21,292 nt of DNA from Carex sylvatica (Eukaryota; Streptophyta; Magnoliopsida; Poales; Cyperaceae), in the NCBI GenBank assembly GCA_964058845.1, contig CAXKVR010000431.1:1-21292 (forward strand). Reading direction: 5' to 3'. Every line of letters starts with the position of its first letter. The first letter of the stretch is position 1. The position numbers and the translations under genes are program-made. The notes beneath the pieces are model-generated. The model was given only the letters and a program-made list of their open reading frames with translations, made no database searches and was not told the origin of the DNA. Shown piece after piece: positions 10,051 through 20,170 of this stretch.

Positions 10051-11025
10051 GAGTGCTCCAAACACCTTTAATTGGAGTGTTGTATTAGGGTTGTAAATGC
10101 CGTATTATCAAGCTATTTCGAGACACTATTAGAGAGCTCCGAACACCTTCAATTGGAGTGTTGTATTATTAGGGCTGTAAATGCCCTATTATCTTGCCAT
10201 CTGGAGATACTACTGGAGTGCTCCGAACACCTTCAATTGGAGTGTTGTATTAGGGTTGTAAATGCCCAATTATCTTGCTATTTGGAGACACTACTAGAGT
10301 GCTACAAACACCTTCAATTAGAGTGTTGTATTAGGGTTGTAAATGCCGTATTATCTTGCTACATAGAGTCACTACTAGAGTGCTCCAAACACCATCAATT
10401 GGAGTGTTTTATTAGGGTTGTAAATGCCCTATTATCTTGCCATCTGAAAACATTACTAGAGTGCCCCAAAAACCTTCAATTGGAGTGTTGTATTACTGTT
10501 GCAAATGCCCCATTATCGTGCTATATAGAGTCACTATTCGAGTGCTCCAAACACTTTCAATTGTAGTGTTGTATTAGAGTTGTAAATGCCATATTTTCAT
10601 GCTATACAGAGACATTAGTAGAATTCTCCGAACACCATCAATTGGAGTGTTGTATTAGGGCTATAAATGCCCTATTATCTTGCCATCTGGAGACATTACT
10701 AGAGTCCTCCAAACACCACCAATTGTTGTGTTGTATTAGGGTTGTAAATGTCTTATTATCTTGCCTTCTGCTATCACTACTGGAGTACTCCAAACACATT
10801 CAACTGGAGTGTTGTATTAGGGTTGTAAATGCCCTATTATCTTGTCATATAAAGACACGACTAGAGTGCTCCAAATACATTCACTCAGAGTGTTGTATTG
10901 GGGTTGTAAATGCACTTTTATCAAGCTATATAGAGTCACTACTAGAGTGCTCCGAACACCGTCAATTGAAGTGTTGTATTGGGGTTGTAAATGCCCCATT
11001 ATCTTGCCATTTAGAGACACTACTA
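10051..11025. repeat. 13-mer-type unit C, twelve monomers, running on into Y
   Basis: Monomers one to eleven match units A and B. The second is 84 bp because of an extra three bases in GTATTATTAGGGC (near 10165). The eleventh keeps CTATATAGAGTC, where A and B have lost a base. In the twelfth monomer (10945-11025) similarity to A and B stops after CCCCATTATCTTGC: C continues CATTTAGAGACACTACTAG, while A and B continue TATAGAGTCACTACTC. C therefore appears to keep the older continuation into Y. Confidence 0.92.
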
Positions 11026-11253
11026 GTGTGCTCCAAACACCTTCAATTGTAATGTTTTATTCGGGTCACAACTACCCTCTTCTATGGCCATCTAGAGACA
11101 CAACTAGAGTGCCATAAACACCATCAATTGGAGTGTTATATTAGGGTTTTGAATGCCCTGTTATCTTGCTATATGGACCCACTACTAGAGTGCTTCAAAC
11201 ACCATCAACTAGAGTGGTGTATTAGGGTTGTAAATGCCCTGTTGCCACTACTA
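11026..11253. repeat. block Y (three monomers)
   Basis: Monomers at 11026 (81 bp, divergent subtype with ACAACTACCCTCTTCT and ATGGCCATC), 11107 (81 bp, TATATTAGGGTTTTGAATG) and 11188 (66 bp, 15 bp lost near CTGTTGCCACTACTA). It connects unit C to block X2 and recurs as Y2 (12784-12935) and Y' (19367-19594). Confidence 0.85.
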
Positions 11254-11829
11254 GGGTGCTCCGTACACTTTCAATTGGAGTGTTATATTAGGGTTTTAAA
11301 TGCCCTATTATCTTCCCATCTGGAGACACTACTAGTGTGCTACAAACACCTTCACTTATTGTGTTGTATTAGGGTTGTAAATACCGTATTATCTTGCTAT
11401 ATAGAATCACTACTGGTATGCTCCAAGCACCTTCAATTGGGGTGTTGTATTCGGGTTGTAAATGTCCTATTTTCTTACTATATAGAGGCATTACTAGAGT
11501 GCCCCAAATACCATGAATTGAAGTGTTGTATTAGTGTTGTAAATGCCATATTATCTTGCTATCTTGAGACACTACTAGAGTGCTCGAAACACCTTCAATT
11601 CGAGTGTTGTAATTGGGTTGTAAATGCCCTATTATCTTTCCAACTGAAGACACTACTAGAGCACTACAAACACCTTCACTTCTTGTGTTGTATTAGGGTT
11701 GTAAAGGCCCTATTATCTTGTTGTAGAGTCACTACTTGAGTTCTCCGAATACCATAAATTGGAGTGTTGTCTTAGTGTTGTCTTAGTTTTGTAAAAACCC
11801 TATTATCTTATTATCATTATGCACTACTT
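11254..11829. repeat. block X2 (seven monomers)
   Basis: Same monomer order as X1: 11254, 11335, 11416, 11497, 11578, 11659 (79 bp) and 11738 (92 bp). It includes the GGGGTGTTG monomer at 11416, the GAATTGAAGTG monomer at 11497 and the TTCTTGTGTTG monomer at 11659. Unlike X1, the last monomer carries the 11-bp duplication. Confidence 0.86.
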
Positions 11830-12783
11830 GAGTTCTTTAAACACCTTTAATTGGAGTGTTGTATTACGGTTGTAAATGCCGTATTATCTAGCTATTTGGA
11901 GACACTATTAGAGTGCTCCGAACACCTTCAATTGGAGTGTAAATGCCCTATTATCTTACCATTTGGAGATACTACTGGAGTGCTCCGAACACCTTCAATT
12001 GGAGTGTTGTATTAGGGCTGTAAATGCCCAATTATCTTGCTATTTGGAGACACTACTAGAGTGCTACAAACACCTTCAATTAGAGTGTTGTATTAGGGTT
12101 GTAAATGCCGTATTATCTTGCTACATAGAGTCACTACTAGAGTGCTCCAAACACCATCAATTGAAGTATTTTATTAGGGTTGTAAATGCTCTATTATCTT
12201 GCCATCTGAAAATATTACTAGAGTGCCCCAAACACCATCAATTGGAGTGTTGTATTATTGTTGCAAATGCCCCATTATCATGCTATATAGAGTCACTATT
12301 CGAGTGCTCCAAACACTTTCAATTGTAGTGTTGTATTAGAGTTGTAAATTCCATATTTTCAAGCTATATAGAGACATTAGTAGAATTCTCCGAACACCAT
12401 CAATTGGAGTGTTGTATTAGGGCTATAAATGCCCTATTATCTTGCCATCTGGAGACACTACTAGAGTGCTTCAAACACCACCAATTGTTGTGTTGTATTA
12501 TGGTTGTAAATGCCTTATTATCTTGCCTTCTGCTCTCACTACTGGAGTACTCCAAACACATTCAATTGGAGTGTTGTATTATGGTTGTAAACGCCCTATT
12601 ATCTTGCCATACACGACTAGAGTGCTCCAAATACATTCAATCAGAGTGTTGTCTTGGGGTTGTAAATGCACTATTATCAATCTATATAGAGGCATTACTA
12701 GAGTGCTCCAAACACCGTCAATTGAAAGTGTTGTATTAGGGTTGTAAATGCCCCCATTATCTTGCCATTTGGAGACACTACTA
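11830..12783. repeat. 13-mer-type unit D (twelve monomers, three internal indels)
   Basis: Homologous in order to monomers one to twelve of unit C but more diverged. The second monomer (11911-11977) has lost 14 bp between GGAGTG and TAAATG. The tenth (12545-12619) has lost 6 bp. The twelfth (12701-12783) is 83 bp, with an extra A in GAAAGTG and an extra C in GCCCCCATT. Like C, it continues into a Y block and not into the A/B-type ending. Confidence 0.88.
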
Positions 12784-12935
12784 GTGTGCTCCAAACACCT
12801 TCAATTGGAATGTTCTATTAGGGTTACAACTACCGTCTTCTATGGCCATCTAGAGACACAACTAGAGTGCTATAAACACCATCAATTGGAGTGGTGTGTT
12901 AGGGTTGTAAATGCCCTGTTATCTTGCCACTACTA
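12784..12935. repeat. block Y2 (two monomers)
   Basis: 12784-12864 matches the first monomer of Y (ACAACTACCGTCTTCT, ATGGCCATC). The next, 12865-12935, is 71 bp and combines the left part of the 11107-type monomer with the right part of the 11188-type monomer, so Y2 looks like Y after loss of one monomer by an exchange within it. Confidence 0.82.
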
Positions 12936-13469
12936 GGGTGCTCCGTACACCTTCAATTGGAGTGTTATATTAGGACTGTAAATGCCCTATTATCTTGCTA
13001 TCTGGAGGCACTACTAGAGTGCTACAAACACCTTCATTTATTGTGTTGTATAAGGGTTGTAAATACCGTATTATCTTGTTATATAGACACCTTCAAATGG
13101 GTATGTTGTAAACGTCCTATTTTCTTACTATATAGAGGCATTACTAGAGTGCCCCAAATACCATCAATTGAAGTGTTGTATTAGTGTTGTAAATGCCCAA
13201 TTATCTTGCTATCTGGAGACACTACTAGAGTGCTTGAAACACCTCCAATTGGAGTGTTGTATTTGGGTTGTAAATGCCCTATTATCTTTCCAACTGAAGA
13301 CACTACTAGAGTAGTACAAACACCTTCATTTATTGTGTTGTATTAAGGGTTGTAAAGGCCCTATTATCTTGCTATAGAGTCACTACTCGAGTGCTCCAAA
13401 TACCAAAAATTAGAGTGTTGTCTTAGTGTTGTAAAAACCCTATTATCTTGTTATCTTGATGCACTACTT
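12936..13469. repeat. block X3 (shortened)
   Basis: Follows the order of X1 and X2, but the second and third monomers are fused into one 130-bp piece (13017-13146) with 32 bp lost across the junction near TATATAGACACCTTCAAATG. The remaining monomers at 13147, 13228, 13309 (80 bp) and 13389 correspond to those at 7606 to 7847. The last lacks the 11-bp duplication, as in X1. Confidence 0.83.
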
Positions 13470-14224
13470 GAGTGCTCCAAACACCTTTAATTGGAGTGTT
13501 GTATTAGAGTTGTAAATGCCATATTATCTAGCTATTTGGAGACACTATTAGGGTGCTCCAAATACCTTCAATCAGATAGTTGTATTGGGGTTGTAAATGC
13601 ACTATTATCAAGCTATATAGGGTAACTACTAGAGTGCTCCAAACACCTTCAATTGGAGTGTTGTATTAGGGTTGTAAATGCTTTATTATCTTGGCATCTG
13701 AAGATATTACTAGAGTGATCCAAACACCTTCAATTGGAGTGTTGTATTACTGTTGCAAATGCCCTATTATCTTGCTATATGAAGTCACTACTAGTGTGCT
13801 CCAAACACCTTCAATTATAATATTTTATTTGAGTTACCACTACCCTCTTCTAAGGCCATCTTGAGACACAACTAGAGAGCTATAAACACCATCAATTGGA
13901 GTGTTGTATTAGGGTTGTGAATGCCCTATTATCTTGCTATATAGACACATTACTAGAGTGCTCCAAACACCATCAATTGGAGTGTTGTATTTGGATTTAA
14001 TTGCCTTATTATCTTGGTATATGGAGTACTACTAGAGTGCTCCAAACACCTTCAATTGGATTGTTGTATTTGAGTTGTAAACGCCCTACTCTCTTACTAG
14101 AGTGCTCCAAACACCCTCTTCTAAGGCCATCTTGAGACACAACTAGAGAGCTATAAACACCATCAATTGGAGTGTTGTATTAGGGTTGTGAATGCCCTAT
14201 TATCTTGCTATATAGACACTATTA
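13470..14224. repeat. scrambled tail E
   Basis: Starts like a 13-mer first monomer (13470), then jumps to monomers resembling the eleventh (13551, GGGGTTGTAAATGCAC), fifth (13632) and sixth (13713, TACTGTTGCAAATG), and then a Y-like pair (13794, 13875). After monomers at 13956 (79 bp) and 14035 (65 bp) comes a 46-bp monomer at 14100 in which AAACACC is joined to CTCTTCTAAGGCC. Several monomers of the standard order are missing, so this looks like a site of repeated deletion and rejoining. Confidence 0.78.
13842..14219. repeat. local direct duplication at 271-bp spacing
   Basis: About 107 bp starting at ACCCTCTTCTAAGGCCATC (13842-13948) is repeated at 14113-14219, including the unusual GAGAGCTATAAACACC anchor and GGGTTGTGAATG. 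The second copy ends exactly where the array switches to 13-mer-type sequence, at about 14220. Confidence 0.82.
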
Positions 14225-15204
14225 GAGAGCTCCAAACACCTTCAACTGGAGTGTTGTAGTATGGTTGTAAATGCCCTATTATCTTGCCATCTGGAGATAC
14301 TACTGGAGTGCTCCGAACACCTTCAATTGGAGTGTTGTATTAGGGCTGTAAATGCCCAATTATCTTGCTAATTGGAGACACTACTAGAGTGCTACAAACA
14401 CCTACAATTAGAGTGTTGTATTAGGGTTGTAAATGGCGTATTATCTTGCTACATAGAGCCACTACTAGAGTGCTCCAAACACCATCAATTGGAGTGTTTT
14501 ATTAGGGTTGTAAATGCTCTATTATCTTGCCATCTGAAAATATTACTAGAGTGCCCCAAAAACCTTCAATTTGAGTGTTGTATTATTGTTGCAAATGCCC
14601 CATTATCGTGCTATATAGAGTCACTATTCGAGTGCTCCAAACACTTTCAATTGTAGTGTTGTATTAGAGTTGTAAATGCCATATTTTCATGCTATATAGA
14701 GACATTAGTAGAACTCTCCGAACACCATCAATTGGAGTGTTGTATTAGGGCTATAAATGGCCTATTATCTTGCCATTTGGAGACACTACTAGAGTGCTCC
14801 AAACACCACCAATTGTTGTGTTGTATTAGGGTTGTAAATGTCTTATTATCTTGCCTTCTGCTATCACTACTGGAGTACTCCAAACACATTCAACTGGAGT
14901 GTTGTATTAGGGTTGTAAACGCCCTATTATCTTGTCATATATAGACACGACTAGAGTGCTCCAAATACATTCACTCAGAGTGTTGTATTGGGGTTGTAAA
15001 TGCACTTTTATCAAGCTAATAGAGTCACTACTAGAGTGCTCCGAACACCGTCAATTGAAGTGTTGTATTGGGGTTGTAAATGCCCCATTATCTTGCTATA
15101 GAGTCACTACTCGAGTTCTCCGAATACCATAAATTGGAGTGTTGTCTTAGTGTTGTCTCAGTGTTGTAAAAACCCTATTATCTTGTTATCTTGATGCATT
15201 ACTT
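14225..15204. repeat. 13-mer unit B2, lacking its first monomer (980 bp)
   Basis: Corresponds to 9071-10050 of unit B at a spacing of 5154 bp, with one difference noticed (A at 14371, T at 9217). It carries the B markers CAATTTGAG, ATATATAGAC and the 11-bp duplication. The first monomer is replaced by the end of block E; the joint lies inside the shared GACACTATTAGAGAG region. Confidence 0.92.
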
Positions 15205-16268
15205 GAGTGCTCCAAACACCTTTAATTGGAGTGTTGTATTAGGGTTGTAAATGCCGTATTATCAAGCTATTTCGAGACACTATTAGAGAGCTCCGAACAC
15301 CTTCAACTGGAGTGTTGTATTATTAGGGCTGTAAATGCCCTATTATCTTGCCATCTGGAGATACTACTGGAGTGCTCCGAACACCTTCAATTGGAGTGTT
15401 GTATTAGGGTTGTAAATGCCCAATTATCTTGCTATTTGGAGACACTACTAGAGTGCTACAAACACCTTCAATTAGAGTGTTGTATTAGGGTTGTAAATGG
15501 CGTATTATCTTGCTACATAGAGCCACTACTAGAGTGCTCCAAACACCATCAATTGGAGTGTTTTATTAGGGTTGTAAATGCTCTATTATCTTGCCATCTG
15601 AAAATATTACTAGAGTGCCCCAAAAACCTTCAATTTGAGTGTTGTATTATTGTTGCAAATGCCCCATTATCGTGCTATATAGAGTCACTATTCGAGTGCT
15701 CCAAACACTTTCAATTGTAGTGTTGTATTAGAGTTGTAAATGCCATATTTTCATGCTATATAGAGACATTAGTAGAACTCTCCGAACACCATCAATTGGA
15801 GTGTTGTATTAGGGCTATAAATGGCCTATTATCTTGCCATTTGGAGACACTACTAGAGTGCTCCAAACACCACCAATTGTTGTGTTGTATTAGGGTTGTA
15901 AATGTCTTATTATCTTGCCTTCTGCTATCACTACTGGAGTACTCCAAACACATTCAACTGGAGTGTTGTATTAGGGTTGTAAACGCCCTATTATCTTGTC
16001 ATATATAGACACGACTAGAGTGCTCCAAATACATTCACTCAGAGTGTTGTATTGGGGTTGTAAATGCACTTTTATCAAGCTAATAGAGTCACTACTAGAG
16101 TGCTCCGAACACCGTCAATTGAAGTGTTGTATTGGGGTTGTAAATGCCCCATTATCTTGCTATAGAGTCACTACTCGAGTTCTCCGAATACCATAAATTG
16201 GAGTGTTGTCTTAGTGTTGTCTCAGTGTTGTAAAAACCCTATTATCTTGTTATCTTGATGCATTACTT
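15205..16268. repeat. 13-mer unit F, a C/B chimera (1064 bp)
   Basis: The first part is C-like: CTCCGAACACC and the extra three bases GTATTATTAGGGC in the second monomer, GGTTGTAAATGCCCAATT in the third and CCTTCAATTAGAG in the fourth. From about 15525 on it is B-like: AGCCACTAC, GCTCTATTATC, GAAAATATT, CAATTTGAG, ATATATAGAC and the A/B-type twelfth and thirteenth monomers. Its length, 1064 bp, is the B length plus the three C-derived bases. Confidence 0.9.
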
Positions 16269-17330
16269 GAGTGCTCCAAACACCTTTAATTGGAGTGTTG
16301 TATTAGGGTTGTAAATGCCGTATTATCAAGCTATTTCGAGACACTATTAGAGAGCTCCAAACACCTTCAACTGGAGTGTTGTAGTATGGTTGTAAATGCC
16401 CTATTATCTTGCCATCTGGAGATACTACTGGAGTGCTCCGAACACCTTCAATTGGAGTGTTGTATTAGGGCTGTAAATGCCCAATTATCTTGCTATTTGG
16501 AGACACTACTAGAGTGCTACAAACACCTACAATTAGAGTGTTGTATTAGGGTTGTAAATGGCGTATTATCTTGCTACATAGAGCCACTACTAGAGTGCTC
16601 CAAACACCATCAATTGGAGTGTTTTATTAGGGTTGTAAATGCTCTATTATCTTGCCATCTGAAAATATTACTAGAGTGCCCCAAAAACCTTCAATTGGAG
16701 TGTTGTATTATTGTTGCAAATGCCCCATTATCGTGCTATATAGAGTCACTATTCGAGTGCTCCAAACACTTTCAATTGTAGTGTTGTATTAGAGTTGTAA
16801 ATGCCATATTTTCATGCTATATAGAGACATTAGTAGAACTCTCCGAACACCATCAATTGGAGTGTTGTATTAGGGCTATAAATGGCCTATTATCTTGCAA
16901 TTTGGAGACACTACTAGAGTGCTCCAAATACCACCAATTGTTGTGTTGTATTAGGGTTGTAAATGTCTTATTATCTTGCCTTCTGCTATCACTACTGGAG
17001 TACTCCAAACACATTCAACTGGAGTGTTGTATTAGGGTTGTAAACGCCCTATTATCTTGTCATATAAAGACACGACTAGAGTGCTCCAAATACATTCACT
17101 CAGAGTGTTGTATTGGGGTTGTAAATGCACTTTTATCAAGCTAATAGAGTCACTACTAGAGTGCTCCGAACACCGTCAATTGAAGTGTTGTATTGGGGTT
17201 GTAAATGCCCCATTATCTTGCTATAGAGTCACTACTCGAGTTCTCCGAATACCATAAATTGGAGTGTTGTCTTAGTGTTGTCTCAGTGTTGTAAAAACCC
17301 TATTTATCTTGTTATCTTGATGCATTACTT
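16269..17330. repeat. 13-mer unit A' (1062 bp)
   Basis: Copy of unit A at +8341 bp. Only two differences were noticed in 1062 bp: 8032 A against 16373 G, and 8558 C against 16899 A. It retains A's private markers, including the extra T in CCTATTTATC. Confidence 0.95.
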
Positions 17331-18391
17331 GAGTGCTCCAAACACCTTTAATTGGAGTGTTGTATTAGGGTTGTAAATGCCGTATTATCAAGCTATTTCG
17401 AGACACTATTAGAGAGCTCCAAACACCTTCAACTGGAGTGTTGTAGTATGGTTGTAAATGCCCTATTATCTTGCCATCTGGAGATACTACTGGAGTGCTC
17501 CGAACACCTTCAATTGGAGTGTTGTATTAGGGCTGTAAATGCCCAATTATCTTGCTATTTGGAGACACTACTAGAGTGCTACAAACACCTACAATTAGAG
17601 TGTTGTATTAGGGTTGTAAATGGCGTATTATCTTGCTACATAGAGCCACTACTAGAGTGCTCCAAACACCATCAATTGGAGTGTTTTATTAGGGTTGTAA
17701 ATGCTCTATTATCTTGCCATCTGAAAATATTACTAGAGTGCCCCAAAAACCTTCAATTTGAGTGTTGTATTATTGTTGCAAATGCCCCATTATCGTGCTA
17801 TATAGAGTCACTATTCGAGTGCTCCAAACACTTTCAATTGTAGTGTTGTATTAGAGTTGTAAATGCCATATTTTCATGCTATATAGAGACATTAGTAGAA
17901 CTCTCCGAACACCATCAATTGGAGTGTTGTATTAGGGCTATAAATGGCCTATTATCTTGCCATTTGGAGACACTACTAGAGTGCTCCAAACACCACCAAT
18001 TGTTGTGTTGTATTAGGGTTGTAAATGTCTTATTATCTTGCCTTCTGCTATCACTACTGGAGTACTCCAAACACATTCAACTGGAGTGTTGTATTAGGGT
18101 TGTAAACGCCCTATTATCTTGTCATATATAGACACGACTAGAGTGCTCCAAATACATTCACTCAGAGTGTTGTATTGGGGTTGTAAATGCACTTTTATCA
18201 AGCTAATAGAGTCACTACTAGAGTGCTCCGAACACCGTCAATTGAAGTGTTGTATTGGGGTTGTAAATGCCCCATTATCTTGCTATAGAGTCACTACTCG
18301 AGTTCTCCGAATACCATAAATTGGAGTGTTGTCTTAGTGTTGTCTCAGTGTTGTAAAAACCCTATTATCTTGTTATCTTGATGCATTACTT
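17331..18391. repeat. 13-mer unit B' (1061 bp)
   Basis: Copy of unit B at +8341 bp; I noticed no difference on line-by-line comparison. It follows A' directly, as B follows A. Confidence 0.95.
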
Positions 18392-19366
18392 GAGTGCTCC
18401 AAACACCTTTAATTGGAGTGTTGTATTAGGGTTGTAAATGCCGTATTATCAAGCTATTTCGAGACACTATTAGAGAGCTCCGAACACCTTCAATTGGAGT
18501 GTTGTATTATTAGGGCTGTAAATGCCCTATTATCTTGCCATCTGGAGATACTACTGGAGTGCTCCGAACACCTTCAATTGGAGTGTTGTATTAGGGTTGT
18601 AAATGCCCAATTATCTTGCTATTTGGAGACACTACTAGAGTGCTACAAACACCTTCAATTAGAGTGTTGTATTAGGGTTGTAAATGGCGTATTATCTTGC
18701 TACATAGAGTCACTACTAGAGTGCTCCAAACACCATCAATTGGAGTGTTTTATTAGGGTTGTAAATGCCCTATTATCTTGCCATCTGAAAACATTACTAG
18801 AGTGCCCCAAAAACCTTCAATTGGAGTGTTGTATTACTGTTGCAAATGCCCCATTATCGTGCTATATAGAGTCACTATTCGAGTGCTCCAAACACTTTCA
18901 ATTGTAGTGTTGTATTAGAGTTGTAAATGCCATATTTTCATGCTATACAGAGACATTAGTAGAATTCTCCGAACACCATCAATTGGAGTGTTGTATTAGG
19001 GCTATAAATGCCCTATTATCTTGCCATCTGGAGACATTACTAGAGTCCTCCAAACACCACCAATTGTTGTGTTGTATTAGGGTTGTAAATGTCTTATTAT
19101 CTTGCCTTCTGCTATCACTACTGGAGTACTCCAAACACATTCAACTGGAGTGTTGTATTAGGGTTGTAAATGCCCTATTATCTTGTCATATAAAGACACG
19201 ACTAGAGTGCTCCAAATACATTCACTCAGAGTGTTGTATTGGGGTTGTAAATGCACTTTTATCAAGCTATATAGAGTCACTACTAGAGTGCTCCGAACAC
19301 CGTCAATTGAAGTGTTGTATTGGGGTTGTAAATGCCCCATTATCTTGCCATTTAGAGACACTACTA
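18392..19366. repeat. 13-mer-type unit C', running on into Y'
   Basis: Copy of unit C at +8341 bp with one difference noticed: 10346 C against 18687 G. It repeats C's three-base insertion, CTATACAGAGAC, GAGTCCTCC and the divergence from A/B within the twelfth monomer. Confidence 0.94.
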
Positions 19367-20170
19367 GTGTGCTCCAAACACCTTCAATTGTAATGTTTTA
19401 TTCGGGTCACAACTACCCTCTTCTATGGCCATCTAGAGACACAACTAGAGTGCCATAAACACCATCAATTGGAGTGTTATATTAGGGTTTTGAATGCCCT
19501 GTTATCTTGCTATATGGACCCACTACTAGAGTGCTTCAAACACCATCAACTAGAGTGGTGTATTAGGGTTGTAAATGCCCTGTTGCCACTACTAGGGTGC
19601 TCCGTACACTTTCAATTGGAGTGTTATATTAGGGTTTTAAATGCCCTATTATCTTCCCATCTGGAGACACTACTAGTGTGCTACAAACACCTTCACTTAT
19701 TGTGTTGTATTAGGGTTGTAAATACCGTATTATCTTGCTATATAGAATCACTACTGGTATGCTCCAAGCACCTTCAATTGGGGTGTTGTATTCGGGTTGT
19801 AAATGTCCTATTTTCTTACTATATAGAGGCATTACTAGAGTGCCCCAAATACCATGAATTGAAGTGTTGTATTAGTGTTGTAAATGCCATATTATCTTGC
19901 TATCTTGAGACACTACTAGAGTGCTCGAAACACCTTCAATTCGAGTGTTGTAATTGGGTTGTAAATGCCCTATTATCTTTCCAACTGAAGACACTACTAG
20001 AGCACTACAAACACCTTCACTTCTTGTGTTGTATTAGGGTTGTAAAGGCCCTATTATCTTGTTGTAGAGTCACTACTTGAGTTCTCCGAATACCATAAAT
20101 TGGAGTGTTGTCTTAGTGTTGTCTTAGTTTTGTAAAAACCCTATTATCTTATTATCATTATGCACTACTT
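19367..20170. repeat. blocks Y' and X2' (copy of 11026-11829)
   Basis: The three Y monomers (19367-19594, including the 66-bp one) and seven X monomers (19595-20170, including the 79-bp and 92-bp ones) repeat 11026-11829 at +8341 bp with no difference noticed. Confidence 0.94.

Noticed and set aside
10817..11020. Reverse-strand open frames (67-71 codons) with repeated GKIIGHLQP
   Set aside because: They are the antisense of the same monomers where a CCCTAATAC stop happens to be changed to CCCCAATAC; they recur only as shadows at 7559, 12579, 19158 and 20920.
11128..11739. Longest open frame, 203 codons, forward strand
   Set aside because: It is simply seven and a half satellite monomers read in the stop-free frame. 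The start is TTG, there is no promoter or intron logic, and the same frame is broken in other copies.
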